From contig MU004231.1 in NCBI GenBank assembly GCA_010405405.1, forward strand, positions 2,970,401 through 3,034,400: DNA of 64,000 nt. The letters run 5' to 3'. Each line of letters begins with the position of its first letter. The first letter of the stretch is position 1. A model generated the notes under the pieces. It worked only from the letters and a program-made list of their open reading frames with translations. It was not told the DNA's origin and searched no databases. This document shows positions 48,935 through 60,321 of this stretch, piece after piece. This DNA comes from Microthyrium microscopicum. Lineage: Eukaryota; Ascomycota; Dothideomycetes; Microthyriales; Microthyriaceae. Position numbers and translations under genes: made by a program.

Positions 48935-51632
48935 TTACCAAGCCTTCGGCCCAAAGCCGCCACTTGGTACCTCTTTGTAAGGACAAGCCTTCCAGTCACA
49001 TCCCTAACAATATTAGTATTGATTCCTCAATCAACTAGAACAACTTACCTGCTTGTATACCTCCGTTCCCCACCAGCTAAACCCATCCGCAAAGCCTGGA
49101 TATACCAGCGCAAAGAAAATCACAAGCACCCCAACGGCTAGGCCACTATCAAGTGCAGCCGAGAGCGTCAAGTTATACTTCAACCACCAGTCAATATTGC
49201 CCCTCTTGATCCGGTAGTTAAATATGTAACAAAGCACGCCCCATACGCTAAAGTTGAGCGCAGTTGCTGGCGGGATCCAGCTGAGGCTGCCTAAAATAAG
49301 AGGGAAGTTGATCATGCTGACGATGCCACGTTGCATGCTCAGTCCGCGTCGTCTAGCGAATAGCCATACTGCGAGTGGGAGTAATGCGCCAAGTGGGAAT
49401 GCCCATATCAAAGAACGATATAGTTGGCCTCGACCGAAGAAGCGTTGCGGTCCAATGACGCCCCAGAGAATACTGCCGTTGAAGTGCACGCGGGCTAGTG
49501 GGCAGGTGAAGCCATTGGCAGCGAGGGGAGTGCAGATATTGGGAATATGGGAGAGCATCCAGTTGAGGACACCAACTTGGGTGAGCGAGGAGATGACAGT
49601 TGCGGCAAGTTGAAGTTTGAATAGGAGACGTGGTGGGATGGCCATGTAGACTTGGCCAAGTTTTAGGTCGGATGCGAATTTGAGGCCTTGGGTGGAGGTG
49701 ATGTAGGCGTAGGTGACGAAGACCATATTGGCGACGGGTTTGCCAGGGAACAGAGCGCCGCAGAGGAGTTGGGATATCAGGTAGAGAGAACTTTGCTGGT
49801 TGGTTATGGCTTGGATTATGCCAATTGGAACGAAGAGAACGGAGCAGAGACCAATGGCAAGAAGAAGTCCATACCATGGTAGATGGACATCGTAGTACTC
49901 GACTACAAATATTCCTACAGCTGTCATTGAGACGCCAGTCAAGATGTACCAGAGGATAGGGACATCTGGTTGGCTCTTTGTTCGTGGGCCTCGCAGCTCT
50001 TGATCTGTCATTGACCTCTCAACGTCGGGCCTGGCAGATCTGCTACGAGTAGATTGACGCGAGAGCATAGAGCTTCTAGAGGTCTGGTGAGACAGAACTC
50101 GAGATGTTTCGACCTTTGATTTGGTGTATATCATTTTAGCCTCACCCCAGGAAGCTTTGCACTGTTTCCAGGTGTCTGGTCCATACCAGCCAATAGTATG
50201 GACTACTAGAGCTGGCAGCGCTGCAAATTGTAGAGCATAGCTAAGAATGTAAGTTGTTGGCAGAAATACTCGACTGTAATCCTTGTATGCTTCTCCATCA
50301 AAGACGAAATTTGAAGTTAAGACTCGAGAAACGTTGTACATCTCACCTTTGTTGTCGAAAACAGCTGATGATAATATGGGCATGTACGATGAATATAGAG
50401 TATTAGAATAATCTAGATACATTAGCATAATCTTGTGGTCAGGATTGGGCGACTGACACAGTATTGGAGCAAGTATCCAGATGACAGCTGCGAGACCACA
50501 GATAACATTCATGGCAGCCCAGAACGGTACTATCAAGGGAGATCCAATGTAGGCGATTTGGGACCAGTCAAATGTCAATGGGAATAAACCTAAGCCAGAA
50601 GCTACACCGAACTGGAGTTTGTTAGTTGATCCTTATACAAGAAACTGTATGGACATACCAAATTCGCAACCACCACATTGTTGGGTGCAAACCAAGTAAG
50701 CACGCTGAAATAAGAGAGCGCTGGCATTAGAAACCCTGGAAGAAAATAAAAGGCCGATGATCCTAGGAAGACGTATAGGAAGAATCTGAAAGGTGAGATA
50801 GTCCAGTTGCCAGCCGGTTTATTCTCATTCTTGTGTAAACTGGAGAGCATAGCTTTTGCCACGAGAGTTCCAGGCCATACCATTCCAGCCGGTCTAACTA
50901 AGAATGATCTTGTCATGCCTGCAATGGCATATCCAAGGATTTGTGTTGACAAAGTGAGCAATAGTTGATAAATGAGAGTGACATCTTGTCCATAAAATTT
51001 GGTTTGCTCCACGATAACCTAGCAAGATTAGTCTCTGGACTCTTTGGAATAAAAGAAGTAGAGTAGATTCCTACATCTGTCGCGAAAGCAAAACCAAAAG
51101 AAACATTGCTCGCTATGAAAACACAACAATGCTCTTGCTCATTCCAAGTTCCCTGAGACAACCACAGTCTGAGTCTAGTCCACCTTGAAGCGTAAGTTGG
51201 GTCCGAATGCCGTGGGAAATGGCCATTAGTGCTGGCTGGACTGATCAGAGGAGAACTCTCATCAATGACTTGCGAGTCCAGGGAATCTACTCGTGTTGGC
51301 AAACGCGATGGGAATCTGTTCGATGTTTTGAATACTTGATCCCATAATAGGCCAAGAGGATGCGCAAGCAGCAATGCAATAATCGGAGAAATGCTGACGC
51401 TAGGGTATCTCAAAGAGAAGAATAGATTTATTGAAGATCCAAAAATAGCAAATAGCATGGACAGAATCCACATTCGCGGAGTGTTAAGATTGCGTATGAT
51501 GTCCATGGCCGCGTCGTCGTTGTCATTGCCGTCCACATCATTTATGACTGGCTCAACGCCTTCATGAGAGGAAGCGTGATCCAGCTCCAGAGCAAAATCC
51601 AGCAGTCCATCTTCACTAAGACGTCTAGTCAT
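48935..51632 (-). CDS. OPT-family oligopeptide transporter
   Basis: Four exons on the minus strand, 51632-51075, 51018-50659, 50611-49049 and 49003-48935, give 849 residues with many predicted membrane segments. The family start (Asn-Thr-Pro-Arg-Met-Trp, then a membrane helix) and the characteristic end Gly-Cys-Asp-Trp-Lys-Ala-Cys-Pro-Tyr are both visible. The end comes from the small last exon; without it the frame reads into intron sequence and stops early. OPT proteins import small peptides or metal-chelate peptides across the plasma membrane with protons. Substrate unknown. A Ser-rich loop of about 70 residues sits in exon 3. A 14-bp palindrome lies in the promoter. Confidence 0.92.
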
Positions 51633-52518
51633 AGTGTTCAGGGAGGGAAAACATGCAAAATAGCTGGCGGCATGAATGGAGGCTCGTAGGTAGTAGACAA
51701 GATGTTAGTGGTCCGGTTGCATTGTGTGACTGGACAAGACCCGCCCGCAGGTACTCTAGAGTACGCCCGGTTGTCCCCTCGTCTCTAGGCCGCAGGATTC
51801 GACTTTCGCTGCAGATTCGAAATGAACCTTCTCAGCGTGTGACTAAATCTGTCGTGCTCGTAAAGACAGGCAAGTTAAATGACGTGCATAAGAGTCTCAA
51901 GGGTTGAGTCCACTTTGGTCGCAACTTGCGCCGCGGGATCTACTCTAGGCGAACTCGGAGGCAAAGGTAGTTCAGGGGAAGAACAAGGCAATATGGTTGC
52001 TTGGCGAAGTATAGGTCACAATTCCGAAGCGTGCGCTGAGTAAATGGTAATTTTAGAGGGGTTTGCGGAAGAGTATAAGCAGAACCTTGACAGGTGAGAT
52101 CGTGCGATGTGAGTTGGAACAACATTAGGCGGGTTGGGCGGGTTGATGCTCAAGATGCTGTCCACGCGCCCCGAACCAGAGGCTCGGGAGGCCGGGACCG
52201 CCGCTAGTCCAGGATGGATCTTGCATATTTTAATGCCGTTTGAGCTTAAAGTTCAACTTTGGTTCGAATATCAAGATCTGATAACGATTGATAAGTAAGG
52301 TTCATATTCATAACTTGAATATGACTCGCACGCCTTGCTCTATCTGCTCCGTTGTTGGCTGAACCGTGAGACTACACGGGTATGTTTCCCATCTACCCCG
52401 CTGTCTCCTATCGCACTCGCTAATTACCTACACATGTGATGGGGAATGGTACAATTGATAAGGAAACAGCATTGTTGATGGAAGTAAAGCCTTCGCTGGG
52501 TAGATATTATTTTACAGC
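51633..52518. promoter_or_regulatory. OPT promoter region and BCS1 3' flank
   Basis: About 890 bp between two minus-strand genes. The perfect palindrome at 51751 and a related half (tactctag) near 51940 lie here. No gene is recognised. Confidence 0.4.
51751..51764. promoter_or_regulatory. 14-bp perfect palindrome upstream of the OPT gene
   Basis: The sequence gtactctagagtac is a perfect 14-bp palindrome, 120 bp upstream of the OPT start codon. A half-site-like tactctag recurs near 51940. Symmetric sites in this position often bind dimeric regulators. The binding factor is unknown. Confidence 0.35.
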
Positions 52519-54196
52519 TTATGATTTCTTATATACAACCTCTGCGAGAGCAGCAACAGATCTCACTGCTCCCTGTGTGTCAGATTTATTATAAAGAAAC
52601 AGACCTAGAGTTTGTCAGTATACGAACACGAGGTCTATCAAAGCCAAATGCGCCGAGAAAGTCGAATGATCTTAGCAAGAGAAAATCCTTGACGCATTTC
52701 ATGGCGGCCATCGAATGCAATGGGACCCAAGAGGTGCGGTGGGTAACTCCAGATTCTCAGGCAATGGCCGATTGTGGGATATGGGGAACTCTTACCTTGT
52801 AGCGCTGCTGTGCTAATCTTGCCAACCAAGCCGAAATCCTTGATGGCTTGCATGAATTGGACTTTTCCCTGCTCTTGGCCGTCAATTTCACCATAGAATC
52901 GATCCCATAATCGTGAAATCTGGTATTCTTTTGCATTTCCCAATCTTAAAGACATATCAATTCTCCCTGGTCTGATCAATGCATCATCCAATCGCTCAAT
53001 GTGGTTTGTAGTTAAGAAGACCAATCTCTCTTCGCTGCTTGCTACGCCGTCAAGAGCGTTCAGGAGCCCAGAAAAGGTGACAGTAGCTCCAGAGTATCCT
53101 TCAGAGTCTGACTGTTTGCGATTGACAAATGCTGCATCAGCATCCTCAAGTAAGACCATCGTCCGAGAAGGAACTTTGCCTAGCAGATGAGCTAGCCTAT
53201 CGTCAGTCAGGCCACGTTCGCTGACGTTGAGTATGGCGATATTGAAGTCCAGTTCGCCCGCTAAGGCTTGGATGAATGAGCTCTTGCCGGTCCCTGGGGG
53301 CCCGTGCAGTAAATAGCCTCTGCGGTAGGGTATTCCACGATCCAGATACCATGTCCTGCTATCCAGAAAGCTTTGCACATCCTTCAGGATGTGCTCTTTC
53401 ATACCCTCTTCCAACACAACCGAATCGATTGGTCGCTTCCTTTTTGGTTCCCCAAATGGCTTCCATTCTGTTCCCCACGCAGTGAACATTGTTGTCTTTC
53501 CCTCTTGAGACTTGCGAGCCAGAACTTGAGCCTCTTGAAACAAGTCGGTAAAGACATTCCTGTGGGCGTACAAGGTTGTGAGGGATATCGTTTCGAATGG
53601 AGTGCCTGTCGCTAGGTCGAAACTCTTCTCCCTTTGGCGATTGATGGATATAAAGGCATTGCGGTAGCGAAGAATGTGGCGCCCGAGGCCAGGAACGAGA
53701 GAGAAGTTGGTCTTCGTCGAGCCATCTGGTAAACGGACTTTGGCTGACTGGAACTGGAGATGATGTAGACCTGGCGTAAACTTGGTGGCTAGCTTTCCCA
53801 CAAAGCCAGAGTTATTGCCTTTGACAATTCCTGCAGTTTGGGCCTTATGGTGAGCGGAGATCCAATGCAAGATCCAGCCATACGCTTCGTCGTTCCTTGT
53901 GATTTCGACATCGACAAGCATGCGTCTATATAGCAAGTCGGCGCCATATCTCAATGCGCGTTGACCAGTTGCTGCAGCAGCAGCGATTATCGCGAGACCG
54001 AACCCCTAGTCAAAGTTAGAGATCTGGCTGACTTTTGAATGGGTCTCATTACGGCTGTGAAGAACGGATTTCCAGTCAATTGATCGAGAATAGAGCCAGA
54101 AGGCTTTACCTGGGAAGTGGGTAATTTATCGGGCACTCCATGAGTTTCCAGCAGTTGCTGAACACTGCTGTTGTTGTCTTGAGATGGAGGCATCAA
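52519..54196 (-). CDS. BCS1: Mitochondrial AAA ATPase Bcs1
   Basis: Three exons on the minus strand, 54196-54053, 54005-52796 and 52604-52519, give 479 residues. Bcs1 moves the folded Rieske iron-sulfur protein across the inner membrane into complex III. The single membrane helix spans residues about 46-65, followed by the Bcs1 N-domain with Ala-Gly-Ile-like and Phe-Ser-Leu-Val-Pro-Gly-Leu-Gly motifs. The AAA domain has Gly-Pro-Pro-Gly-Thr-Gly-Lys-Ser (Walker A), Leu-Leu-Glu-Asp-Ala-Asp-Ala-Ala (Walker B) and an Arg-Pro-Gly-Arg finger. The last exon supplies the conserved Leu-Tyr-Asn-Lys end. The last intron, 191 nt, is about four times longer than the first. Divergent from the RRM gene. Confidence 0.92.
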
Positions 54197-54698
54197 GCAG
54201 CGGGAATTGCAGGTCTATGCCATGACATGTGAAGTTCAGAGCTTTAAGAGACAGTCAACAATCAATATCAACGACATTATAAAAAGCTAAGTTGACGCGC
54301 GCTCAAGCGCCATGCAGCTCTCGCGGCTATTTTGCTGGGAAGATCCAAGCTCCAATAAGTTCATGCACTAGGACAACATAGGACTAGCACAGCCTCGTTC
54401 GCGCTTGCCCACGCCGCTTTGGTTGATTTCTTGAACAGTCCACCAATTTCGAACTGCGTTGCTGCCATCCGCATGTGCAACACTGCTTCAATCCTTCATC
54501 GCTCTCACTGCTTCATGGTTGCTTTGAATGTCTTTGACATCACTTCATCGCCTTGCTGTCACGCTCACCGTTCCTTTCTTTCCAATCTACATCCTCTAGT
54601 GCCTACAGATCTACTATCCTTCTTCATCCCCTAATAATTTCACCATCTCCAACTTTACGATAAGCCCATTTGTCCCATGAATGCTGAGTTCTACCGCT
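54197..54698. promoter_or_regulatory. Divergent promoter region, BCS1 and RRM gene
   Basis: About 500 bp between the start codons. A short overlapping upstream frame begins with an ATG at 54677, out of frame with the RRM protein start at 54699. No other gene seen. Confidence 0.4.
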
Positions 54699-56208
54699 AT
54701 GGATTCTTCAGTTACAATTGCCAAGCCCTATTTTGAGGCTCTTCTGCGTCGGCAAGTTCTTAGCTTTGTGTAGTACATGTGCATATCACTAACTTTCTTA
54801 GCGCTGCACTTGTTAGTTCGCCCTGCTTTACGTTTGACCATTGACAGCATAGCTCACAAGTCTTTTTAGCATCCGGATGATGATTCGAATGGTGTCCCTC
54901 TTCCTGGTCTCGTAACCATTCCTCAAGTAGAGTACCAAAGCCTGGTAATTCTCCATATTCATTGTACCACTGGCAAGGCTAACACGGGTCCATAGCAAGC
55001 TTCCCATCACGAATACCAAGTTCTTAAGCGCGCTCTGTTTAAAGGCGGACTCCGGTCTGATACATTAGAAACTCTGCTCAAGTCAGAGGACTCTGATGAT
55101 GGCTACGAACAAGTTACAATTTCCAATTACATGGTATCTGAGCCCAAAACAGAACGTTCTCCTCCTGATACCCTCGATGAGTCTGACGGCACGTCAAATT
55201 ATGTTAATATACATAATCAGCGAAGACATTCGGGCTATGGCGCTGGCCGCTTCTCAGGGGGTCAAAGTTCTCAGAAAGAGCAAGTAGCTGAAAGTCGCAA
55301 TCAGTCCGGCCGCGATCGAAACGTTCGAACTCTCTTCTTTACAAACCTATCAGACAAGACCACCCACAAAGACCTGACGCACATTGTTCGAGGAGGTCGA
55401 TTACTCGATATCCACCTCCGTCATGACAATTGCGCTGCCATTGCCTTTGTCGAGGGAGCTGCCGAGTTCCTTGCCTATTCGAAAAGAAACGACATCTACA
55501 TACATGGCAAGCGTGTCGAAGTACGCTGGGCCGAACGTCAATTCCACATCCCTGAACATGTCTCCCACAAGCTGAGCCAGGGTGCATCTCGGAACCTTGT
55601 CATCCGCGGTGGTGCAGGTAAGCTCACTGAAGACGGGATTCGAGAAGACATGGAGCACATCCACAACCTCGTAGTCATTGATGTCAAGACCAAGGGTAAA
55701 GATGTCTTCATTTCGACAAATTCTGTCCATAACGCCTTGTTTGCACGGACTTGTATGATGGTGAGATCCCTATTGCAACTACAGTTTCTAGTGCACGGCA
55801 TACTTGAAAGTCCATTGACGACAGGATGTCCTTTGCAACATTTATTTACAACACGTCGTCCACATAATGTTGTCAGCATGCTTCCACAGCATGACTTTCA
55901 CATCATGTCGTCTACATCGTGTCTTCTACAGCGCACCACACTTCATGATAGACTCTTGCTAACAGCCTCTGCAGTCAAGGCAACCTTACAAAGGATGTAG
56001 AATTGAGTGGAACGCTGACGAGTGTGCTGAACCTATACCTAAACCCGTGTCGACGTACATAAGCAGCAACAACCAGCCCACAGCCAAATCAGCCCCAGTC
56101 CGCAATATGTTTGAGCTCCTCACACTTGACGGCGCAGAAGATGATGAGGATGAGCAATCATTCGAGCCTGGTATGAGTTGGGCGGATTCTTCGCTCATCG
56201 CGGCGTAA
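54699..56208 (+). CDS. RNA-binding protein with RRM domains
   Basis: Five exons, 54699-54751, 54802-54811, 54870-54944, 54996-55760 and 55975-56208, give 378 residues. Exon 2 is a 10-nt microexon, and intron 1 uses a GC donor (gcaagt) instead of GT; both are needed to keep frame. An RRM lies at about 165-240 with Arg-Thr-Leu-Phe-Phe-Thr-Asn-Leu and Ala-Ile-Ala-Phe-Val-Glu (RNP2 and RNP1-like). A second, more degenerate one follows (Asn-Leu-Val-Ile-Arg-Gly). This layout is known from filamentous-fungal RRM proteins of unknown role. The last exon has an acidic tail. The 214-nt last intron carries repeated tgtcgtctac-like words. Confidence 0.85.
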
Positions 56209-56547
56209 ATAGTGTTTCCCGCATAGAAACCGTTCAAGCGTTACAGGACAGCATTTGATGCAAGGTCAGCAACATATCCTATGCGTTTGGGCACGGAAAG
56301 TAAAATGTCGTGGACATGCTGGTAATGCTTGGGTTCCGGTCATCATGGTTCTTTCGGTTTTGCATTCCTCTTTCTGCACCTGTCTTTAAGGATACCCAGC
56401 TGTTTTCATAGCACAAGAAGCGTATTCGATCAATATGACATGTTTGCTTCTTTCCACATATCACGATCGCATAACCGTATTAGGATGTCCCTGACACATG
56501 CTCCAATTCGTAGGTTATCAACATCGGCGATGTGCCCACACCGCTCC
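56209..56547. other. Convergent 3' region
   Basis: About 340 bp between the stops of the RRM gene and the coiled-coil gene. Nothing recognised. Confidence 0.4.
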
Positions 56548-57201
56548 TCAGTTGCCTTCTTCATCGTCATCCTCACCGTACGCCGACTCTAGATAGTCCA
56601 GCATCTTGCGTTGTAAATCCAGCAAACGTGTCTCTGCCGTTATACTGCCGGCGCCTGTATTGCAGTCCCTTACGTTCTTCTCAGCGATTTCACCGAAAAA
56701 CGGGATTCCCATTTCACCTAATTTGCCGGCCATATGGGTTCGCATCGCTACCTGCGCTGCATAAACCTTCATGTCGTAGACTTTCAGCTCAGCTTGCGTG
56801 CTCAACTTGCTTCGTTCATGCCACCTACATATACACTTTAGCAATGTCATCGACATACATGGAAATATGTCAGTCACATACCAGTTCTCTTCATGAGCGC
56901 GATGTTCCCGAATAAGCGATCTCACACTCTCCTGCAATGACACATTCTGCCTTTCCAGTCGCCTTACGTGACGTAAAGCTGGTGGCCACTCAACGATGCT
57001 TGAGGGATCCGTAGGTGGCGGGGGACTTATGCGGGCATGTTGTGGACGTCCGATGGAGGGCGGTGTTGGTGGGTTCGATGATGTTAATGGCACTGGAGGG
57101 CCGGTGTATTTCTTCTGGGTGTTGGCGACTATTTGTTGGAGTTTAGCGAGATGGTCTTGCCAGCTTAGCTTTTCTGGCGCAGGCGAGGATTGTGACGACA
57201 T
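56548..57201 (-). CDS. Coiled-coil protein of unknown function
   Basis: Two exons, 57201-56882 and 56824-56548, give 198 residues. The 57-nt intron (gtatgt donor, tgctaa branch, gtag acceptor) is in frame and free of stops, so its retention would merely add 19 residues. The N-terminal third has a helix starting Ser-Trp-Gln-Asp-His-Leu-Ala-Lys-Leu. A Pro-rich linker follows, then a long helix with Trp-Pro-Pro-Ala-Leu-Arg and heptad-like Leu spacing, and an acidic end (Glu-Asp-Asp-Asp-Glu-Glu). I recognise no family. The frame is open another 290 bases upstream of the ATG, but the composition there is like leader. Confidence 0.7.
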   Translation of the reverse strand: MSSQSSPAPEKLSWQDHLAKLQQIVANTQKKYTGPPVPLTSSNPPTPPSIGRPQHARISPPPPTDPSSIVEWPPALRHVRRLERQNVSLQESVRSLIREHRAHEENWYVTDIFPCMSMTLLKCICRWHERSKLSTQAELKVYDMKVYAAQVAMRTHMAGKLGEMGIPFFGEIAEKNVRDCNTGAGSITAETRLLDLQRKMLDYLESAYGEDDDEEGN

Positions 57202-57855
57202 GTTGGTAACAATTGACGCAATAGTGACTGTGTTGCTTGTGGGTTGATATGAGTGGGAGATACCAGCGACTTGAGAGGTTGAGTACTGTTTGCGACAAGG
57301 CCTCAATGAGAGTTGCTCAAGGAATAGAGACAAGTTAAAAAGAGGCGATTTTGTGCAATGTCCGGGAGTGACGAGAAAGACCTTTGAATCCACTTCAGCC
57401 CTTGTCCTGTTACAATGATTGCATGAGGCGATGGTCAGGATTGAGCGTGATGGCAGATATGAAGTGCTATGGCATTCTTTAATGACGACCACGATCTACG
57501 AAAGCGCGACGCTTGTTTAGTCAAACAGGGCCTCTTTTCCCTTCAGCTCCCCAGATTCTTACTGATCGCTTTAAGCTGTTCAAAGAGCGTTGGATATGGA
57601 AATGTAAATAGAAGTAAAGAGGTTAATTGGAAATCAGCCAATCATATCCACGATGAATCCATCAATGCGGCTCCCAAACGATCAGCACCCATCGGCATCC
57701 CGAATCGGCCCGCCCTTCAAAATTCTGGACCTTTAAACTCTTCCATTGATCATCGAAGCACCCAACTCGCTGTTTTCGAGAGTCGACACAGCGTACACGA
57801 AGTTGACTTAGCGCTCTCACAATCTCCAATGCCGGCTTCATAAATACCCACAGCC
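57202..57855. promoter_or_regulatory. Divergent promoter region
   Basis: About 650 bp between the coiled-coil gene and the mitochondrial membrane protein gene. A plus-strand frame at 57469-57843 has no domain and ends just before the next start. I leave it out. Confidence 0.4.
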
Positions 57856-58717
57856 ATGCTCAAATCCACGCGACCTCTGCGCTTCGCCCTGAACGCTTCA
57901 CGCTTCGCCAAACCTCCTCCAACTCACTTCAGCGCGACTGGTCCTTTTGCAAATGCTGCTCCGGAGGAAGCCAAATCACATATTCCAACGGCTAGCACTG
58001 TTCAAATACGACCAGCGAAATCAAATGAGACGCCGAGACAGCGGGTAGAGCGCCTCAGGCAGGCCGCAAGAGCTTCTCAATTGAAAGATCTGCCCTGGAC
58101 AGAAAAACTAATTGAGCGTGGGCGAGTCATTGCAGATTATGGGCACAGAACGTTCACTGGATTCTTAATACTTTCTAGCGGTAGGCATGACTCTGCCAAC
58201 AAGGCGAAGCAAAGAAACTAATGGACAATAGTTATAATCGCTGGGTTTACGGTGTTTGCGCTTTATGATATGGTAACTGAGAAACTCAATTCTCGAGTAC
58301 TATGTTTACTAATTCAGGGATCAGATCAGCTTCAACAAAAAGAAGCAAAGTTCGATACGGCAAGAAAAGCAACGGCGTAACGAAGAAGCACTCATAAAGG
58401 CGATGAAAGATGCGGCGGCTGGAAAAGCAAACGTAAAACAGAAAGTCCTTCTCAAACGATATCAGGCGGTCAAAGATGCAGAAGACGAGCGGATAGCAAG
58501 TCGGGGGAGCATTGCTAGGACGTTGGACTGGGTGTTCCCAGGAATCATGGGCAAGCAAAGCGAGGCAAAGCTCGTGATGAAGCTAGACTCGGATATCATG
58601 ATGCTTTTGGAAAGCGGACAATTGGAAAATTTCGTTGAAGAGGAAGCCAAAAAAGCGGAAGAGCCGGCCAAGGAAGGTCAAAAGAAGAGCTGGAAAGATT
58701 GGCTTCTGTTCCGGTGA
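57856..58717 (+). CDS. Predicted mitochondrial single-pass membrane protein
   Basis: Three exons, 57856-58180, 58232-58272 and 58325-58717, give 252 residues. The N-terminus is rich in Arg, Ser, Ala and Pro and almost free of acids (residues 1-40), like a presequence. One membrane helix (about residues 100-120) is encoded across exon 1 and the 41-nt exon 2. The C-terminal part is Lys/Glu-rich and helical, ending Ser-Trp-Lys-Asp-Trp-Leu-Leu. Before exon 3 there are three close AG acceptors; only the second (at 58323-58324) keeps the frame. I do not recognise the family. Mitochondrial location is inferred. Confidence 0.75.
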
Positions 58718-58883
58718 TTTCAAGTAATTCAATACGCCAGCTTATGATTGCCAGCTGGGAGTCTGTATAAAATGTACATCATCACATATCTCATTGCTCG
58801 GAGTTTGGGACTAGGATGGACAGGTTTGGAGCATATTCATCACAGCTCTTCGTTAGTTGTCATATTAACATACTTTCAAATAA

Positions 58884-59516
58884 TCAAGATTCCTCTGCCG
58901 CATTCGTTGATACCGGCTCATAGCTCCTCCGTTCCCTCATGTTTTGAAGCCATTTCTCTGCGTACGGTCTTACAGACGCGTAAGCAAGGAGCCCAACTGT
59001 CGCGAATATGAATATGAACACCACCGCCTCGTCTTTCGCTGAGTCTCGTTCTGTCCTTCGTTAGCTCCCAAATGTCCCATAGCCTTGCAAAAGACTTACG
59101 AAAGCAAGTCGCTGCTACATCTTCTTCGGCTGCGCCTTTGCATATTGGTAGGTTATAGTCCATACAGAACTGTTAATTGAGTAAGTCAATCATGTCTCGT
59201 TACATCCATCCATTGGAACATATACCTTCTTGTTGCAGTCTATACAGGTTCCGTGGCCTTTCGTAGGGTTTGGACTTCCATCGCCATTACGTTGTCCAGG
59301 CGCTGACTTCGGTCTCCCGTCGAGCTGAATTAACGTGGAATTCGCGAAGCATGTGCATTTGCAGAAGGACGTCGCAGCTGGAATATGTATATGTCAGCAA
59401 AGTTGCTCGTTGGCGCTCGGTCCGAGCAGATGCGACAACGTACAAGCGGCGGTCGAGAGGGTTATGAGAGATAGGATCGCGAATAGGAGAAATAGGGCGG
59501 CAGTAAAGCGATTCAT
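58884..59516 (-). CDS. Small cysteine-rich membrane protein, four exons
   Basis: Four exons on the minus strand, 59516-59444, 59377-59226, 59169-59100 and 59050-58884, give 153 residues, all in phase. No single open frame shows this gene; it appears only when spliced. A signal peptide (residues 1-23) is followed by a luminal part with Cys-Lys-Cys-Thr-Cys, then Cys-Ile-Asp-Cys, Phe-Cys, Ile-Cys and Thr-Cys. A membrane helix follows (about 110-128), then a short cytosolic tail. I know this arrangement as a conserved fungal-specific type-I membrane protein, with no assigned function. The segment Asp-Glu-Ala-Val-Val-Phe-Ile-Phe just before the helix is highly typical. Confidence 0.8.
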
Positions 59517-60321
59517 GGTAGTCCGAATTTGATCGTGTATGGAGAAAGGACGGGGTCGCGAGCAAGAATCAGGATGTGGTGAGCTAATTACTGTAATGAT
59601 GCTGTTCTCCGCAAACCAAAAGTGACAAGTCCCAGAAACGTTCAAACACGGTCCGCGCGCTTAGTCATGCAGCTACCAGCATATGATTCTCAGCCTTATA
59701 GCTTTCAACACGGTACCACAGAGCCAGTTAATTGATGCATTCCCACTGTTCGCTGGCTATCATCTGGTAGAAACCCTGTTCCCGTCCAAAGGCTCAGGAG
59801 TTTTATCGACTATGATGGAAACTAATTTGTATGCTTTCTCATTTACAAGGTATGATGGGCCGTATCACACTTTGCGGGAGCAAACCATTTATTTGGTCAC
59901 GGCAGCCACCAGAGTCGATGAGAGCAAGCAATCATTTCTCCCAAAGGCGACTGCTAGACAATCAGCGCATTGCTGATTGACTTTCCTTACAAAAATCTTC
60001 TCGTACAACTGAATCGAAATTCCGCAAAACATAGCCGCGAGTGCTTCCATACCTCCAAATCCATAAACCTAGAGAAGCATTTTCTGCGAAATTTGGGAGA
60101 AGGACAGCAAATTTTACATGCGCATATGATTTCTTAAGACTAAACTTACGAGACTGACCTTCAGAGCACTTTCATCTGCTATGATATAAGACTTTGTTTC
60201 GTAGTGAATAGATTACATTATCGTTTCTAAGGTCCGAGCTACTAGCCACTTAGCCATTGGCCCATTTTGAGTCGGTGGAAGTTTAGTCTGAAGTTGGATC
60301 TCCCAGAATGTTGCATGCGAT
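59517..60321. other. Gene-free region
   Basis: About 800 bp between two minus-strand genes. A plus-strand frame at 59683-59976 has no domain. I see no RNA gene or repeat. Confidence 0.4.

Noticed and set aside
49031-49048. Early stop of the OPT protein just after the last large exon
   Set aside because: It reads into an intron. Splicing to 49003 restores the conserved family C-terminus.
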